This document shows positions 17,895-26,642 of a stretch of 64,000 bases of DNA, piece after piece. Origin of the DNA: Xylophilus ampelinus. GTDB taxonomy: Bacteria; Pseudomonadota; Gammaproteobacteria; Burkholderiales; Burkholderiaceae_C. The stretch covers positions 1 to 64,000 of the forward strand of contig NZ_CABFMN010000083.1 of assembly GCF_901875635.1 (NCBI RefSeq), read 5' to 3'. Position 1 is the first letter of the stretch; each line of letters starts with the position of its first letter. The notes beneath the pieces were generated by a model. The model did not search any database and was not told the DNA's origin. It saw only the letters and a list, made by a program, of their open reading frames with translations. The position numbers and the translations under genes are program-made.

Positions 17895-18803
17895 TCAGCG
17901 CAGCCGTGTGGTGTCGATCCGGAAGATGTGCGGGAAGCGCGTGGCCCAGTGCAGGTACTTGCGGGTGCCCGATTCCGACAGGCCCCACAGCCGGCCCAGC
18001 GGGTCGACCGTGAGGTCCTCGAGGCCGGCGACCATCGGGTACTCCGCCAGCACCTCGCCCTTGCGGCTCAGTCGGTAGAGCTTGCCCCAGCGGCTGTTGC
18101 TGGCCGACACCCACAGCGTGCCGTCGCGGTCGAAGGCGGCGCCCTGCGCCTCCAGCGGGACCGGGATCGATTCCTGCGCGCGATCCTCGGCGATGGTCTG
18201 GCCGTCGTGCGTGTCGAACAGGCGCAGGTCGAGCCGGAACATGCGGGCCTTGGCCTGGTCCTTGGTCCAGGTGCCGATCCACGCATCGCGGCCGTCGAAG
18301 GTGGCGTAGCTGCCGCGCAGGTCGCCCGCGATCTTCAGCGTCCGCGCCGCGCCCTGCGAGGTGCCCGCCGCCAGGGCGCGCGGCAGGTCGATGAGGAACA
18401 GCTGCCGCGTGTCGGCCAGCAGCAGCCGGTCCTGGCCGACGTAGGCCAGCCCGCCCGAGTGGGTGCAGCTGCCGGGCGGCACGTCGAAGCCGCCGGTGAT
18501 GCGGCCCGACGCCATGTCGATGCGGAACACGCGGCACGGGCCGGTGCTGGCCTTGAGGTCCGGCGTCGGCCGGTAGCTGCTGACGTAGAGCACGTCGCCC
18601 GCGCTCGTGAGGCCCTGCGGGACGAAGCTGTCGTCCAGCGCGGGCGTCCAGATGCGGTGCTGCAGCGCAGCGCCGTTGGGCACGTCCAGGGTCAGGCCGT
18701 CGGCCAGGTACGTCGGTGCCTCGCCGAGCACGGCATCGGTGGCCTTCGTGGCACAGCCCGCAAGCGCCAACAGCGAGACGAGCATGGCGAGATGGATGCG
18801 CAT
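17895..18803 (-). CDS. Putative lipoprotein with beta-propeller-like repeats
   Basis: A 302-residue lipoprotein: signal and lipobox (LVSLLALAGCAT, Cys17) from the ATG at 18803. The mature protein has repeated blade-like phrases (LTSAGDVLYVSSYRP, GGLAYVGQDRLLLADTRQLFLIDL, GAAFDRDGTLWVSASNSRWGKLYRL, DLTVDPLGRLWGLSESGT), suggesting a six-bladed SMP-30/NHL-like propeller. Function is unknown; it probably faces the periplasm. It converges with the sirtuin. Confidence 0.65.
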   Translation of the reverse strand: MRIHLAMLVSLLALAGCATKATDAVLGEAPTYLADGLTLDVPNGAALQHRIWTPALDDSFVPQGLTSAGDVLYVSSYRPTPDLKASTGPCRVFRIDMASGRITGGFDVPPGSCTHSGGLAYVGQDRLLLADTRQLFLIDLPRALAAGTSQGAARTLKIAGDLRGSYATFDGRDAWIGTWTKDQAKARMFRLDLRLFDTHDGQTIAEDRAQESIPVPLEAQGAAFDRDGTLWVSASNSRWGKLYRLSRKGEVLAEYPMVAGLEDLTVDPLGRLWGLSESGTRKYLHWATRFPHIFRIDTTRLR

Positions 18804-18871
18804 GCAGTCATTCTCCCGCCATCGAAAGCATGGCCGCCGTCGGACGGCGGCGCCATTGCACGGCTCCGGGC

Positions 18872-20146
18872 CTAAGCCTGCATCCAGGACGTCGCCGCCG
18901 GCCGGCCGTCCAGATGCAGTGCCGCCGTGCTGGCCGGCGTCTCGGCCAGGAGCCCGCCGCGGCGGAACACCATGAGCCGCGTGGCGCGCAGGCGAATGGC
19001 CTCCACCGGATCGCGCGCCTGCAGCAGCACGAAGCTGGCGTCGGCGCCGGCCTCGATGCCGTAGCGCGGCAGGTGCATCAGCTTGGCGGCGTTGGTGGTC
19101 ACGGCCTCGAAGCAGCGCCGGATGCCGGCCTGGCTGGTCATCTGCGCCACGTGCAGGCCCATGTGCGCCACCTCGAGCATGTCGCCCGAGCCCATGCCGT
19201 ACCACGGGTCCATCACGCAGTCGTGGCCGAAGGCGACGTTCACGCCCTGGTGCATCAGCTCGGGCACCCGGGTCATGCCGCGGCGCTTGGGGTAGGTGTC
19301 GTGCCGGCCCTGCAGGGTGATGTTGATGAGCGGGTTGGCGATGACGCTCACGCCGCTCTCGGCGATGAGCGGCAGCAGCTTGCTCACGTAGTAGTTGTCC
19401 ATGCTGTGCATGGAGGTGCAGTGCGAGCCGGTCACGCGGCCCTGCAGGCCCAGGCGCTGGGTCTCGAAGGCCAGCGTCTCGATGTGGCGCGAGAGCGGGT
19501 CGTCGGATTCGTCGCAGTGCATGTCGACCAGTCGGCCGCGCTCGGCGGCGATCTCGCACAGCAGCTTCACGCTGGCCGCGCCATCGGCCATCGTGCGTTC
19601 GAAGTGCGGAATGCCGCCGACGACGTCGACGCCCTTGTCGAGCGCGCGCTTCAGGCTGTCGACGCCGCCCTTCGTGCGCAGCACGCCGTCCTGCGGGAAG
19701 GCCACCAGCTGCAGGTCGAGGTAGGGCGCGACGCGGCGCTTGACCTCCAGCAGCGCATCCACAGCCAGCAGGCTCGGGTCGCTGGTGTCCACATGGGTGC
19801 GGATGGCCAGCAGGCCCTTGGCCACCGCCCAGTCGCAGTAGGTGAGGGCGCGCTCGATCAGCGCCTCGGGCGTCAGCAGCGGCTTGAGCTCGCCCCACAG
19901 CGCGATGCCTTCGAGCAGGGTGCCGCTCTCGTTGACGCGGGGCAGGCCGTAGCTCAGCGTGGCGTCCATGTGGAAGTGCGGGTCGCAGAAGTGCGGCGAG
20001 AGCAACTGGCCGGCAGCGTCGACGGTGCGGGCGGCCGGGGCGGCGAGCCCCTGGGTGACTTCGACGATGCGGCCCTCCCGCACCGCGACCGACATGTCGG
20101 TGCGGCCATCGGGCAGGCTGGCATGGGTGATCAGGAGGTCGAGCAT
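18872..20146 (-). CDS. codA: Cytosine deaminase
   Basis: A 424-residue amidohydrolase closely resembling E. coli CodA in length and motif order. It converts cytosine to uracil plus ammonia. Metal ligands are His57 and His59 in DPHFHMD, a third His with the catalytic Glu in HCDESDD, and Asp in FGHDCVMDPWY; ANPLINITLQGRHDTYPKRRGMTRV is almost diagnostic. The start at 20146 (MLDLLITHASLPDG) gives normal length. It belongs functionally with the nucleoside transporter, upp and URC-like genes on the same strand, but is separated from them by the cysC/sulfotransferase pair on the other strand. Confidence 0.88.
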   Translation of the reverse strand: MLDLLITHASLPDGRTDMSVAVREGRIVEVTQGLAAPAARTVDAAGQLLSPHFCDPHFHMDATLSYGLPRVNESGTLLEGIALWGELKPLLTPEALIERALTYCDWAVAKGLLAIRTHVDTSDPSLLAVDALLEVKRRVAPYLDLQLVAFPQDGVLRTKGGVDSLKRALDKGVDVVGGIPHFERTMADGAASVKLLCEIAAERGRLVDMHCDESDDPLSRHIETLAFETQRLGLQGRVTGSHCTSMHSMDNYYVSKLLPLIAESGVSVIANPLINITLQGRHDTYPKRRGMTRVPELMHQGVNVAFGHDCVMDPWYGMGSGDMLEVAHMGLHVAQMTSQAGIRRCFEAVTTNAAKLMHLPRYGIEAGADASFVLLQARDPVEAIRLRATRLMVFRRGGLLAETPASTAALHLDGRPAATSWMQA

Positions 20147-20390
20147 GGTGTCCTTGGTCGGCGCTGCCGGGGTGGTGGCCGTCGAGGATTCAAGGGCCGT
20201 GCCAGCGTGCGTCCGCTCCGATGCTAATCCCCGGCTCATGAATCTTTACCCGCGCGAAACGTCGCGGGGCCGCCGAGCGCGGATGCTCCCATCTTTGCCC
20301 CAGATCGCCGTCCATGACCGCCTCGACCCCGGCCGCCGGCGCGCCGCGCACCTCGCCCTAGGCCGGCGCTGTGAAGGACCGTACTCCCCC

Positions 20391-21032
20391 ATGAAGTCGT
20401 TGTCTCCCGCTGTCCTGGCCGAGCCGGACCTGTCCGACTTGCGCCGCGCGGCCATACCCCGTCCCGCCCAGGCAGCCTGCGTGGTCTGGCTCACCGGCCT
20501 GTCGGGCGCCGGCAAGTCCACGCTGGCCGAGGGCCTGCGTGCCCGGCTGGTGCGCTGCGGGGTGCCGGTCGCCGTGCTCGACGGCGACACGGTGCGGCAG
20601 GGCCTGAGCCGGGGCCTGGGCTTCAGCGAGCAGGACCGGCGCGAGAACGTGCGCCGCATCGCCGAGGTGGCGCGCCTGCTCAGCGCGCAGGGCGTGCTGG
20701 TGGTGGTGGCGGCCATCTCTCCGCGCCGTGCGCAGCGTGCGATGGCGCGGCAGATCGTCGGCGCTGCCTATCGCGAGGTCCATGTGGACGCGCCCATCGG
20801 CCTGTGCGAGCACCGGGACGTCAAGGGCCTGTATGCCCGCGTGCGGCGCGGCGAGCTCGGGCAGTTCACCGGCGTGTCCGACGCGTACGAGGCGCCGGCC
20901 GCGCCCGACCTGCGCATCGACACCGCCGCGCTGGGCATTGCCGAGGCGGTGCAGCAGCTCACCGTCGCGCTCGTGGGCCGGTGGATGGCCGGGAGCCGGG
21001 CCGCGGCGCCGGATGCGGAGCTCGCCCGATGA
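20391..21032 (+). CDS. cysC: Adenylyl-sulfate kinase
   Basis: A 213-residue APS kinase that phosphorylates adenylyl sulfate to PAPS. P-loop GLSGAGKST at about 36-44, then DGDTVRQGLSRGLGFSEQDRRENVRRIAEVA (APS-binding region), VVAAISPRR, and VHVDAPIGLCEHRDVKGLYARVRRGELGQFTGVSDAYEAP, all classical. No CysND or assimilation genes are adjacent; the next gene, overlapping by ATGA, looks like a sulfotransferase. This suggests the kinase serves sulfation rather than sulfate reduction. Confidence 0.9.
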   Translation: MKSLSPAVLAEPDLSDLRRAAIPRPAQAACVVWLTGLSGAGKSTLAEGLRARLVRCGVPVAVLDGDTVRQGLSRGLGFSEQDRRENVRRIAEVARLLSAQGVLVVVAAISPRRAQRAMARQIVGAAYREVHVDAPIGLCEHRDVKGLYARVRRGELGQFTGVSDAYEAPAAPDLRIDTAALGIAEAVQQLTVALVGRWMAGSRAAAPDAELAR

Positions 21033-21967
21033 GCGCGGTGCCCGAGCGCGTCGACGCACCGCCGTGCGATGCGCCCGGCCGGCGCCACCATCTGCTGATC
21101 GGCGGCACCGGCCGCGCGGGCACGAGCTTCCTCGTGCAGTACCTGGCAGCTTGCGGCCTCGATACCCACCTGGCACGGGGCCGGCCGGCGTACGACGAGG
21201 AGGCCAATGCGGGCCTGGAGGATGTGCCACTAGGCGCCGCCGACGCACCTTATGTGGTCAAGTCGCCCTGGCTCTACGAGTTTGCGGGGCGCCTGCTGGC
21301 CGACCCGGAGGTCGCCGTCGATGCAGTGATCGTCCCCATGCGCGACCTGGTCGACGCCGTGACCAGCCGCATCGTCAACGAGATGCGGGCCCGGCGCGCG
21401 TTGGCCACGCTGCCCGAGGACTGCCAGCACTGGGCCGCGTGGGGCACGGTGCCCGGCGGGGTGGTGTATTCGCTCAACCCGGTCGACCAGGCCCGGCTGC
21501 TGGCGCTGGGCTTCCACCAGTTGCTGTGCACGCTCGTGCAGCACCGCGTGCCGGTGGTGCTGCTGGACTTTCCCCGCTTCATCGACGACGCCGACTACCT
21601 CCACGCCGCCCTGGCCCCTGTGCTGGGGGCGAAGGTCACGCGCGAGCGGGCACTGGAGGCGCACGCGGCCGTCGCCGTGGCGGGCAAGGTGCGCGTCGGC
21701 CGCACCGAGCGCGCATCGGCGGAAGAGCCAGGGGCGACCGCCACGGCGCCGCGCGGCCTCGCTTTCCCGAGCCAGGCGGCGATGGAGGAGGCCGCCCTGG
21801 TGCGCGAACTGGCTCGAACGCGGCGCCAGGTCGCGCAACTGGAGCAGCAAGTGGCGCAACTCCGGCGGCCCGGGTGGCGTCGCACGGCGAGCCGGCTGCG
21901 TGCCGTGCTGCGGCGGCTGTCGGGCGCGGCAGCGTTGCCCGAGCTGCCATCGCACGGTGGGGTGTGA
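21029..21967 (+). CDS. Putative sulfotransferase
   Basis: A 312-residue protein with an N-terminal IGGTGRAGTSFLVQYL (about 24-39), a P-loop-like 5'-phosphosulfate loop found in bacterial PAPS-dependent sulfotransferases. PMRDLVDAVTSRI resembles the 3'-phosphate loop (R...S). The C-terminal part (about 255-290) is a coiled coil (EEAALVRELARTRRQVAQLEQQVAQL) followed by a basic tail, as seen in glycan-modifying enzymes. Translational overlap with cysC supports PAPS as donor. The acceptor is unknown; no surface polysaccharide genes are adjacent. Confidence 0.6.
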   Translation: MSAVPERVDAPPCDAPGRRHHLLIGGTGRAGTSFLVQYLAACGLDTHLARGRPAYDEEANAGLEDVPLGAADAPYVVKSPWLYEFAGRLLADPEVAVDAVIVPMRDLVDAVTSRIVNEMRARRALATLPEDCQHWAAWGTVPGGVVYSLNPVDQARLLALGFHQLLCTLVQHRVPVVLLDFPRFIDDADYLHAALAPVLGAKVTRERALEAHAAVAVAGKVRVGRTERASAEEPGATATAPRGLAFPSQAAMEEAALVRELARTRRQVAQLEQQVAQLRRPGWRRTASRLRAVLRRLSGAAALPELPSHGGV

Positions 21968-22034
21968 GGGCCTCAGCGGGTAGGGATGAGGCAGCGGCCG
22001 AAGGGCGGTGGGTCGAGCGCAGCGCCCATCGTCG

Positions 22035-22958
22035 TCATCGCTCACCCTTGCGGTATGGCTTCATCAGCGCCTGCGGATAGGCCGCCTTGCGCGCCACCAG
22101 TACCAGCGCCAGGATCGACAGCACGTACGGCAGCATCAGGTAGACCTGGTACGGCAGCACCGCTTCGCCGGACTGCTGCAGGCGCAGCTGCAGGGCGTCG
22201 AAGAAGGCGAAGAGCAGGGCGCCCAGCAGCGCCTTGCCGGGCCGCCACGACGCGAACACGACCAGCGCCACGCAGATCCAGCCACGCCCGTTGACCATGT
22301 TGAAGAAGAAGGCGTTGAAGGCCGACAGCGTGAGAAAGCTCCCGGCCACGCCCATCAGCGCCGAGCCGGCGACGATGGCGGCGGTGCGTGCGGCCGCGAC
22401 CGAGACGCCCTGGCCCTCGGCCGCCCGCGGGTTCTCGCCGACCATGCGCACGGCCAGGCCGGCCGGCGTGCGGTAGAGGAACCAGGCGAGTAGCGGCACC
22501 AGCGCCAGCGCCAGCAGCGTCATCGGCGTCTGCTGCGACAGGATGGGCACGGGCAGCCAATCCATCGGCGCGAAGGGAGCGATCGTCGGCGGCGTGTTCA
22601 CCTTCGGGAAGCTCACGCGGTAGCCGTAGTAGCTCAGCGCCGTGGCCAGCAGCGTGATGCCCAGCCCGGAGACATGCTGCGACAGCGCCAGCCCGACGGT
22701 GAGGAAGGCGTGCAGCCCCCCGAACAGCGCGCCGGCCAGCGCCGCCACGCCCACGCCCACCCACAGCGGCGCCCCGGCGTACACCGCGAGCCACCCGGCG
22801 AAGGCCCCGGCCACCATGATCCCCTCGATGCCCAGGTTGAGCACACCCGCGCGCTCGCACAGCAGCACGCCCAGCGTGCCCAGGATGAGCGGCGTCGCGA
22901 TGCGCAGCAGCGCCACCCAGAAGGCGGGGTTGGCGAGGATGTCGAGCAGCTCGGTCAT
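22035..22958 (-). CDS. Nucleoside-type ABC transporter permease (BMP family), second subunit
   Basis: A 307-residue permease of the branched-chain-amino-acid/ribose fold, with about eight hydrophobic segments. The N-terminal phrase LGVLLCERAGVLNLGIEGIMVAGAF and GENPRAAEGQGVSV are typical of the second permease of BmpA/Nup-type nucleoside importers. It follows the first permease after a single base and ends the operon, converging on the sulfotransferase gene. Confidence 0.9.
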   Translation of the reverse strand: MTELLDILANPAFWVALLRIATPLILGTLGVLLCERAGVLNLGIEGIMVAGAFAGWLAVYAGAPLWVGVGVAALAGALFGGLHAFLTVGLALSQHVSGLGITLLATALSYYGYRVSFPKVNTPPTIAPFAPMDWLPVPILSQQTPMTLLALALVPLLAWFLYRTPAGLAVRMVGENPRAAEGQGVSVAAARTAAIVAGSALMGVAGSFLTLSAFNAFFFNMVNGRGWICVALVVFASWRPGKALLGALLFAFFDALQLRLQQSGEAVLPYQVYLMLPYVLSILALVLVARKAAYPQALMKPYRKGER

Positions 22959-22959
22959 T

Positions 22960-24021
22960 TCATTTCCACCGCACCCTGTACTGCGTCAACAGCGTCGCCA
23001 CCAGTACCGCGATGAGCGAGGTGGCGACGATCACGTCGGCGATGTAGGTGGGCACGCCCACGGCGCGGCTCATGGTGTCGGCGCCGACCAGCACGCCGGC
23101 AACGAAGACGGCCGCGGCGAGCACGCCCAGCGGATGCAGGCCGGCGAGCATCGCGATCACGATGCCGCTGTAGCCGTAGCCCGGCGACATGTCGAGCGTG
23201 ACGTAGCTGGTGCGGCCCGCCACCTCGATGGCACCGGCCAGCCCCGCGAGCGCGCCCGAGAGCAGGGCCGTGAGCACCACGGTGCGCGTGACGGGCACGC
23301 CCGCGAAGGCGGCGGCGCGCGGATTGGCACCCAGCGCGCGGATGTCGAAGCCCAGCACCGTGTGGCGGAAGACCGCCCACACGATGACGGCCAGCGACAC
23401 CGCCCACAGCAGCCCGGTGTGCACCCGCGTCTGCGCGATCAGCTTGCCCAGTTCCAGGTCGGACTGCAGCGCCACGCTCTGCGGCCAGCCCATCGCCGTC
23501 GGGTCCTTCATGGCGCCGTCGAGCAGCGCGCCGACGCCCAGCAGCACGATGAAGTTGAAGAGCAGGGTGGTGACGACCTCGTCGACGCCGAGCTTGTTCT
23601 TCATCAGCGCCGGGCCCAGCAGCAGCAACGCCCCGGCCAGTGCGGCGGCCAGCATCATCAGCGGAAAGAGCAGCCACACCGGCCATTCGAAACCCGTGCC
23701 GCCGTGCATGCCGCCCACCGCGATGGCGGCCAGCGCACCGGCGTACAGCTGCCCCTCGGCGCCGATGTTGAACAGGCGCGCCTTGAAGGCCACCGTGGCC
23801 GACAGGCCGGTGAGGATCAAGGGGATGGCGCGCGTGAGCGTCTCGCTCCAGGCGAATACCGAGCCGAAGCCGCCCGAGAGCAGCAGCGCGTAGGTGCGGC
23901 CCACCGGCGCGCCGGCCCACAGCACGAGCAGGGCGCTGACAGCCATGGTGAACAGCACGGCGCCCACCGGCGCGATGGCCAGCGCGGCACGCGAGGTGCG
24001 GGGACGGCGTTCGAGCCTCAT
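22960..24021 (-). CDS. Nucleoside-type ABC transporter permease (BMP family), first subunit
   Basis: A 353-residue inner membrane permease. Family phrases include TGLSATVAFKARLFNIGAEGQLYAGALAA, LMKNKLGVDEVVTTLLFNFIV and GANPRAAAFAGVPV (the loop that meets the ATPase). Start ATG at 24021 overlaps the ATPase stop (ATGA). With the second permease, the duplicated ATPase and the BMP binding protein it makes a complete importer, predicted to take up nucleosides. Confidence 0.92.
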   Translation of the reverse strand: MRLERRPRTSRAALAIAPVGAVLFTMAVSALLVLWAGAPVGRTYALLLSGGFGSVFAWSETLTRAIPLILTGLSATVAFKARLFNIGAEGQLYAGALAAIAVGGMHGGTGFEWPVWLLFPLMMLAAALAGALLLLGPALMKNKLGVDEVVTTLLFNFIVLLGVGALLDGAMKDPTAMGWPQSVALQSDLELGKLIAQTRVHTGLLWAVSLAVIVWAVFRHTVLGFDIRALGANPRAAAFAGVPVTRTVVLTALLSGALAGLAGAIEVAGRTSYVTLDMSPGYGYSGIVIAMLAGLHPLGVLAAAVFVAGVLVGADTMSRAVGVPTYIADVIVATSLIAVLVATLLTQYRVRWK

Positions 24022-25595
24022 GGCGCTTCCTTGCCGGCTGGATGCGTGCCCGCCATGGCGAGGCCGATGGCCTCGCGTGTCCAGGCGGTCGCAGCGCGCG
24101 GCTCGCCCAGATGGCCGCCGTGCATCACGGCCACCCGGTCGCCCAGTGCCAGCACTTCGTCCAGGTCGTCGGAAATCACCAGCACGGCCGCGCCCGCGTC
24201 GCGTGCGGCGACGAGCTGCTGCTGCACGTAGGCGACGGCGCCGATGTCCAGCCCCCAGGTGGGCTGGTGCGCGACGATCAGGCGCGGCGCCTTTGCATCG
24301 GTGTCTGGCGCCATCAGCGCCCGGCCCAGGATCAGCTTCTGCATGTTGCCGCCCGAGAGCGAACGGGCCGGTGCGTCGAGCCCGCCGCCGCGCACGTCAT
24401 ACGCCTTCTCGATGCGCTGCGCATGCCGGCGCGCCGCACGCTGGCGCACCCAGCGCAGGGCGGGCATGAACCGAAAGGGAATGGGGCGCGAGAACGCCGG
24501 GCTGCGCAGGCGCTCCGACACCGCGTTCTCCCACACCGGCAGGTCGCCGACCACGCCGACGGCATGGCGGTCTTCGGGAATGCGGGCCACGCCACGTGCC
24601 ACCAGGCGCGCGGGTTGTGGCGGCAGCGGGCGGCCCATGAGTTCGACGGTGCCACCCGTGGCGCGCCGCGTGCCGCACAGCAGCTCGGCCAGCGCGACCT
24701 GCCCGTTGCCCGACACGCCGGCAATGGCCGTGATCTCCCCCGCGCGCAGCCGCAGCGACACCTCGCGCAGCCGGTCGTGGCCGCTGCCGCCGGTGCTTAC
24801 CCGGTCGAGCACGCAGACCGCGTCGCCCACCTGCTTGGCCGGATGCCGGACCGTGCCTTCCACGGCATGGCCCACCATCCACTGCGCGAGCTGTGCCTGC
24901 GTGGTGCCGGCGGTGGCAGCCTGCGCCACCAGCTTGCCGCCGCGCAGCACGGCCACGCGATGCGACACGCGCAGCACCTCGGGCAGCTTGTGGCTGATGA
25001 AGATGATCGACAGGCCCCGCGCCACCATCTGGCCCAGGGTGGCGAAGAGGGCTTCGCTTTCCTGCGGTGTGAGCACGGCGGTGGGCTCGTCCAGGATCAG
25101 GATGCGGGCCCCGCGGTACAGCGCCTTGAGGATTTCGACGCGCTGCCGCTCGCCGACCGAGAGGCTGCCGACCGCGGCATCGGGCATCACCGGCAGGCCG
25201 AAGCGTTGCGACACCTCGAGCAGGCGCGTACGCGCGGCCGAGCGCCCAGAAGAGAGCCGCCAGAACGACTCGGTGCCCAGCAGCACGTTGTCCAGCACGC
25301 TCAGGTTGTCGGCCAGTGTGAAGTGCTGGTGCACCATGCCGATGCCGGCCGCCAGCGCAGCCCTGGGTTGCCCCGCGGGCAGCGGCCGGCCGAAGACCTC
25401 GATCGCGCCCTCGTCGGCGACGTAGTGGCCGAAGAGGATGGACATCAGCGTGGACTTGCCGGCGCCGTTCTCGCCCAGCAGGGCCAGCACCTCGCCGCCG
25501 GCGAGCTCGAGCGAGATGGCGTCGTTCGCGACCAGCGGGCCGAAACGCTTGGTGATGCCCTCCAGGCGCAGGACCGGCTGCGGGGCAGCGCTCAC
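24018..25595 (-). CDS. Nucleoside-type ABC transporter ATP-binding protein (duplicated ATPase)
   Basis: A 525-residue protein made of two ABC domains. The first has GENGAGKST, LSVGERQRVEILKAL and ILILDEPTAVLTPQE; the second has a degenerate Walker A (GVSGNGQVALAELL) with signature LSGGNMQKLILGRAL, as is usual for RbsA/BmpA-type ATPases. The start is GTG at 25595, overlapping the nucleosidase stop as GTGA; the frame is open further upstream but there is no reason to extend into the nucleosidase gene. It powers the two permeases downstream. Confidence 0.92.
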   Translation of the reverse strand: MSAAPQPVLRLEGITKRFGPLVANDAISLELAGGEVLALLGENGAGKSTLMSILFGHYVADEGAIEVFGRPLPAGQPRAALAAGIGMVHQHFTLADNLSVLDNVLLGTESFWRLSSGRSAARTRLLEVSQRFGLPVMPDAAVGSLSVGERQRVEILKALYRGARILILDEPTAVLTPQESEALFATLGQMVARGLSIIFISHKLPEVLRVSHRVAVLRGGKLVAQAATAGTTQAQLAQWMVGHAVEGTVRHPAKQVGDAVCVLDRVSTGGSGHDRLREVSLRLRAGEITAIAGVSGNGQVALAELLCGTRRATGGTVELMGRPLPPQPARLVARGVARIPEDRHAVGVVGDLPVWENAVSERLRSPAFSRPIPFRFMPALRWVRQRAARRHAQRIEKAYDVRGGGLDAPARSLSGGNMQKLILGRALMAPDTDAKAPRLIVAHQPTWGLDIGAVAYVQQQLVAARDAGAAVLVISDDLDEVLALGDRVAVMHGGHLGEPRAATAWTREAIGLAMAGTHPAGKEAP

Positions 25596-26518
25596 GGTTT
25601 CCAGCGCGCGAGGAAGGCCAGCAGCACCTTGGCCGAGTTGTCGGCTGCCAGCCTCATGAAGGTGCCCATCTCGTTGGCGCCTTCGCCGCCGCCGGCCAGG
25701 TCGCTCAGCGAGCGGAAGGCGATGAAGGGCACGCCGTTGCTGTGCGCCACCATGCCCACCGCGGCGGTCTCCATGTCGAGCACGTTGGCCTGGAAGGTGC
25801 GGAAGGTGTATTCGCGGAACGCCGCGTTGTCCATGAAGGCCTGGCCGGACACGCCGTTGCCGCCGACCACGAGCTTCGGCTTGTGCGACAGGCAGGTGGC
25901 CCCGCTGCAGGCGGCGAGCTCCACGGGCAGGTCGCGTGCCGCGGCCAGCATGGTCGGGTCGGCCTGGAACCAGAACTTCTTCACCATGCCCGGCTGTGCG
26001 GCCGAGCGGAATTCGACCGGGCGCGGGAACATCATCCCGAAGTTGGGCAGCTTCGCGTCGTCGATGAAGGGGGGTACGGCGTACCGACCCGGTGCCGTCT
26101 CGCGTGCCATCAGCACCTCGAGGTACTGGCCCCACTGGGCCGGCACCGTCACGTCGCCGATGTGCAGCTGTGGGTTCACGCCGCCGGCGATGCCGCTGAA
26201 CACGATGTGGCTCACCTTGAAGCGGTCCAGCGCGAGCTGGGTGTTCATGGTGGCGTTGGTCATGCTGATGCCCGACAGGAACAGCAGCACCGGCCGGCCC
26301 TCCAGCGTGCCGGTGATGAACTCCACGCCGTTGATGCGCTGCGACTGCGCGCCCTGCAGGCGCTGGCGCAGCAGCACCAGTTCGGGTTCGAAGGCCGAGA
26401 TGACGGCGATGCGCGGTTGCGGCACCTCGGGGCGGGCGGTGCCGAAGGGCGGCGAGGCGCAGCCGGCCAGCGCGAGGCCGAGGAGGGCGGTGGCGAGGAG
26501 TCGGCGGACGAAGTCCAT
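25592..26518 (-). CDS. Lipoprotein of the MTA/SAH nucleosidase (PNP_UDP_1) family
   Basis: A 308-residue protein combining a lipoprotein signal (LLATALLGLALAGCAS, Cys20) with a nucleoside phosphorylase/nucleosidase fold: RIAVISAFEPELVLLRQRL, IVFSGIAGGVNPQLHIGDVTVP, VVGGNGVSGQAFMDN, and LDMETAAVGMVAHSNGVPFIAFRSLSDLAGG, which matches the MTAN active-site region (Met-Glu pair and late Asp). The family normally works in the cytoplasm; the signal implies anchoring on the periplasmic side. It is translationally coupled to the ABC ATPase, suggesting that it cleaves nucleosides before uptake. The exact substrate is not visible. Confidence 0.8.
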   Translation of the reverse strand: MDFVRRLLATALLGLALAGCASPPFGTARPEVPQPRIAVISAFEPELVLLRQRLQGAQSQRINGVEFITGTLEGRPVLLFLSGISMTNATMNTQLALDRFKVSHIVFSGIAGGVNPQLHIGDVTVPAQWGQYLEVLMARETAPGRYAVPPFIDDAKLPNFGMMFPRPVEFRSAAQPGMVKKFWFQADPTMLAAARDLPVELAACSGATCLSHKPKLVVGGNGVSGQAFMDNAAFREYTFRTFQANVLDMETAAVGMVAHSNGVPFIAFRSLSDLAGGGEGANEMGTFMRLAADNSAKVLLAFLARWKP

Positions 26519-26546
26519 GGCAGATCGGGTGGAAAGGCGACGCAGG

Positions 26547-26571
26547 GCTTCGACAGGCTCAGCCCGAACGG
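26547..26571 (+). repeat. REP-like single arm
   Basis: A 25-bp GCTTCGACAGGCTCAGCCCG...-type arm in the 124-bp gap between the binding-protein and nucleosidase genes. It is a solo copy of the motif that is paired at 4481 and 27743; short GGGAACGGG repeats follow it. Confidence 0.7.
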
Positions 26572-26642
26572 GGAACGGGAAACGGGGAACGGGGGACGAG
26601 GCCGCAGCAGAGGCGCCGGGCAGGGCGCCTCCCGAGAGGGGA

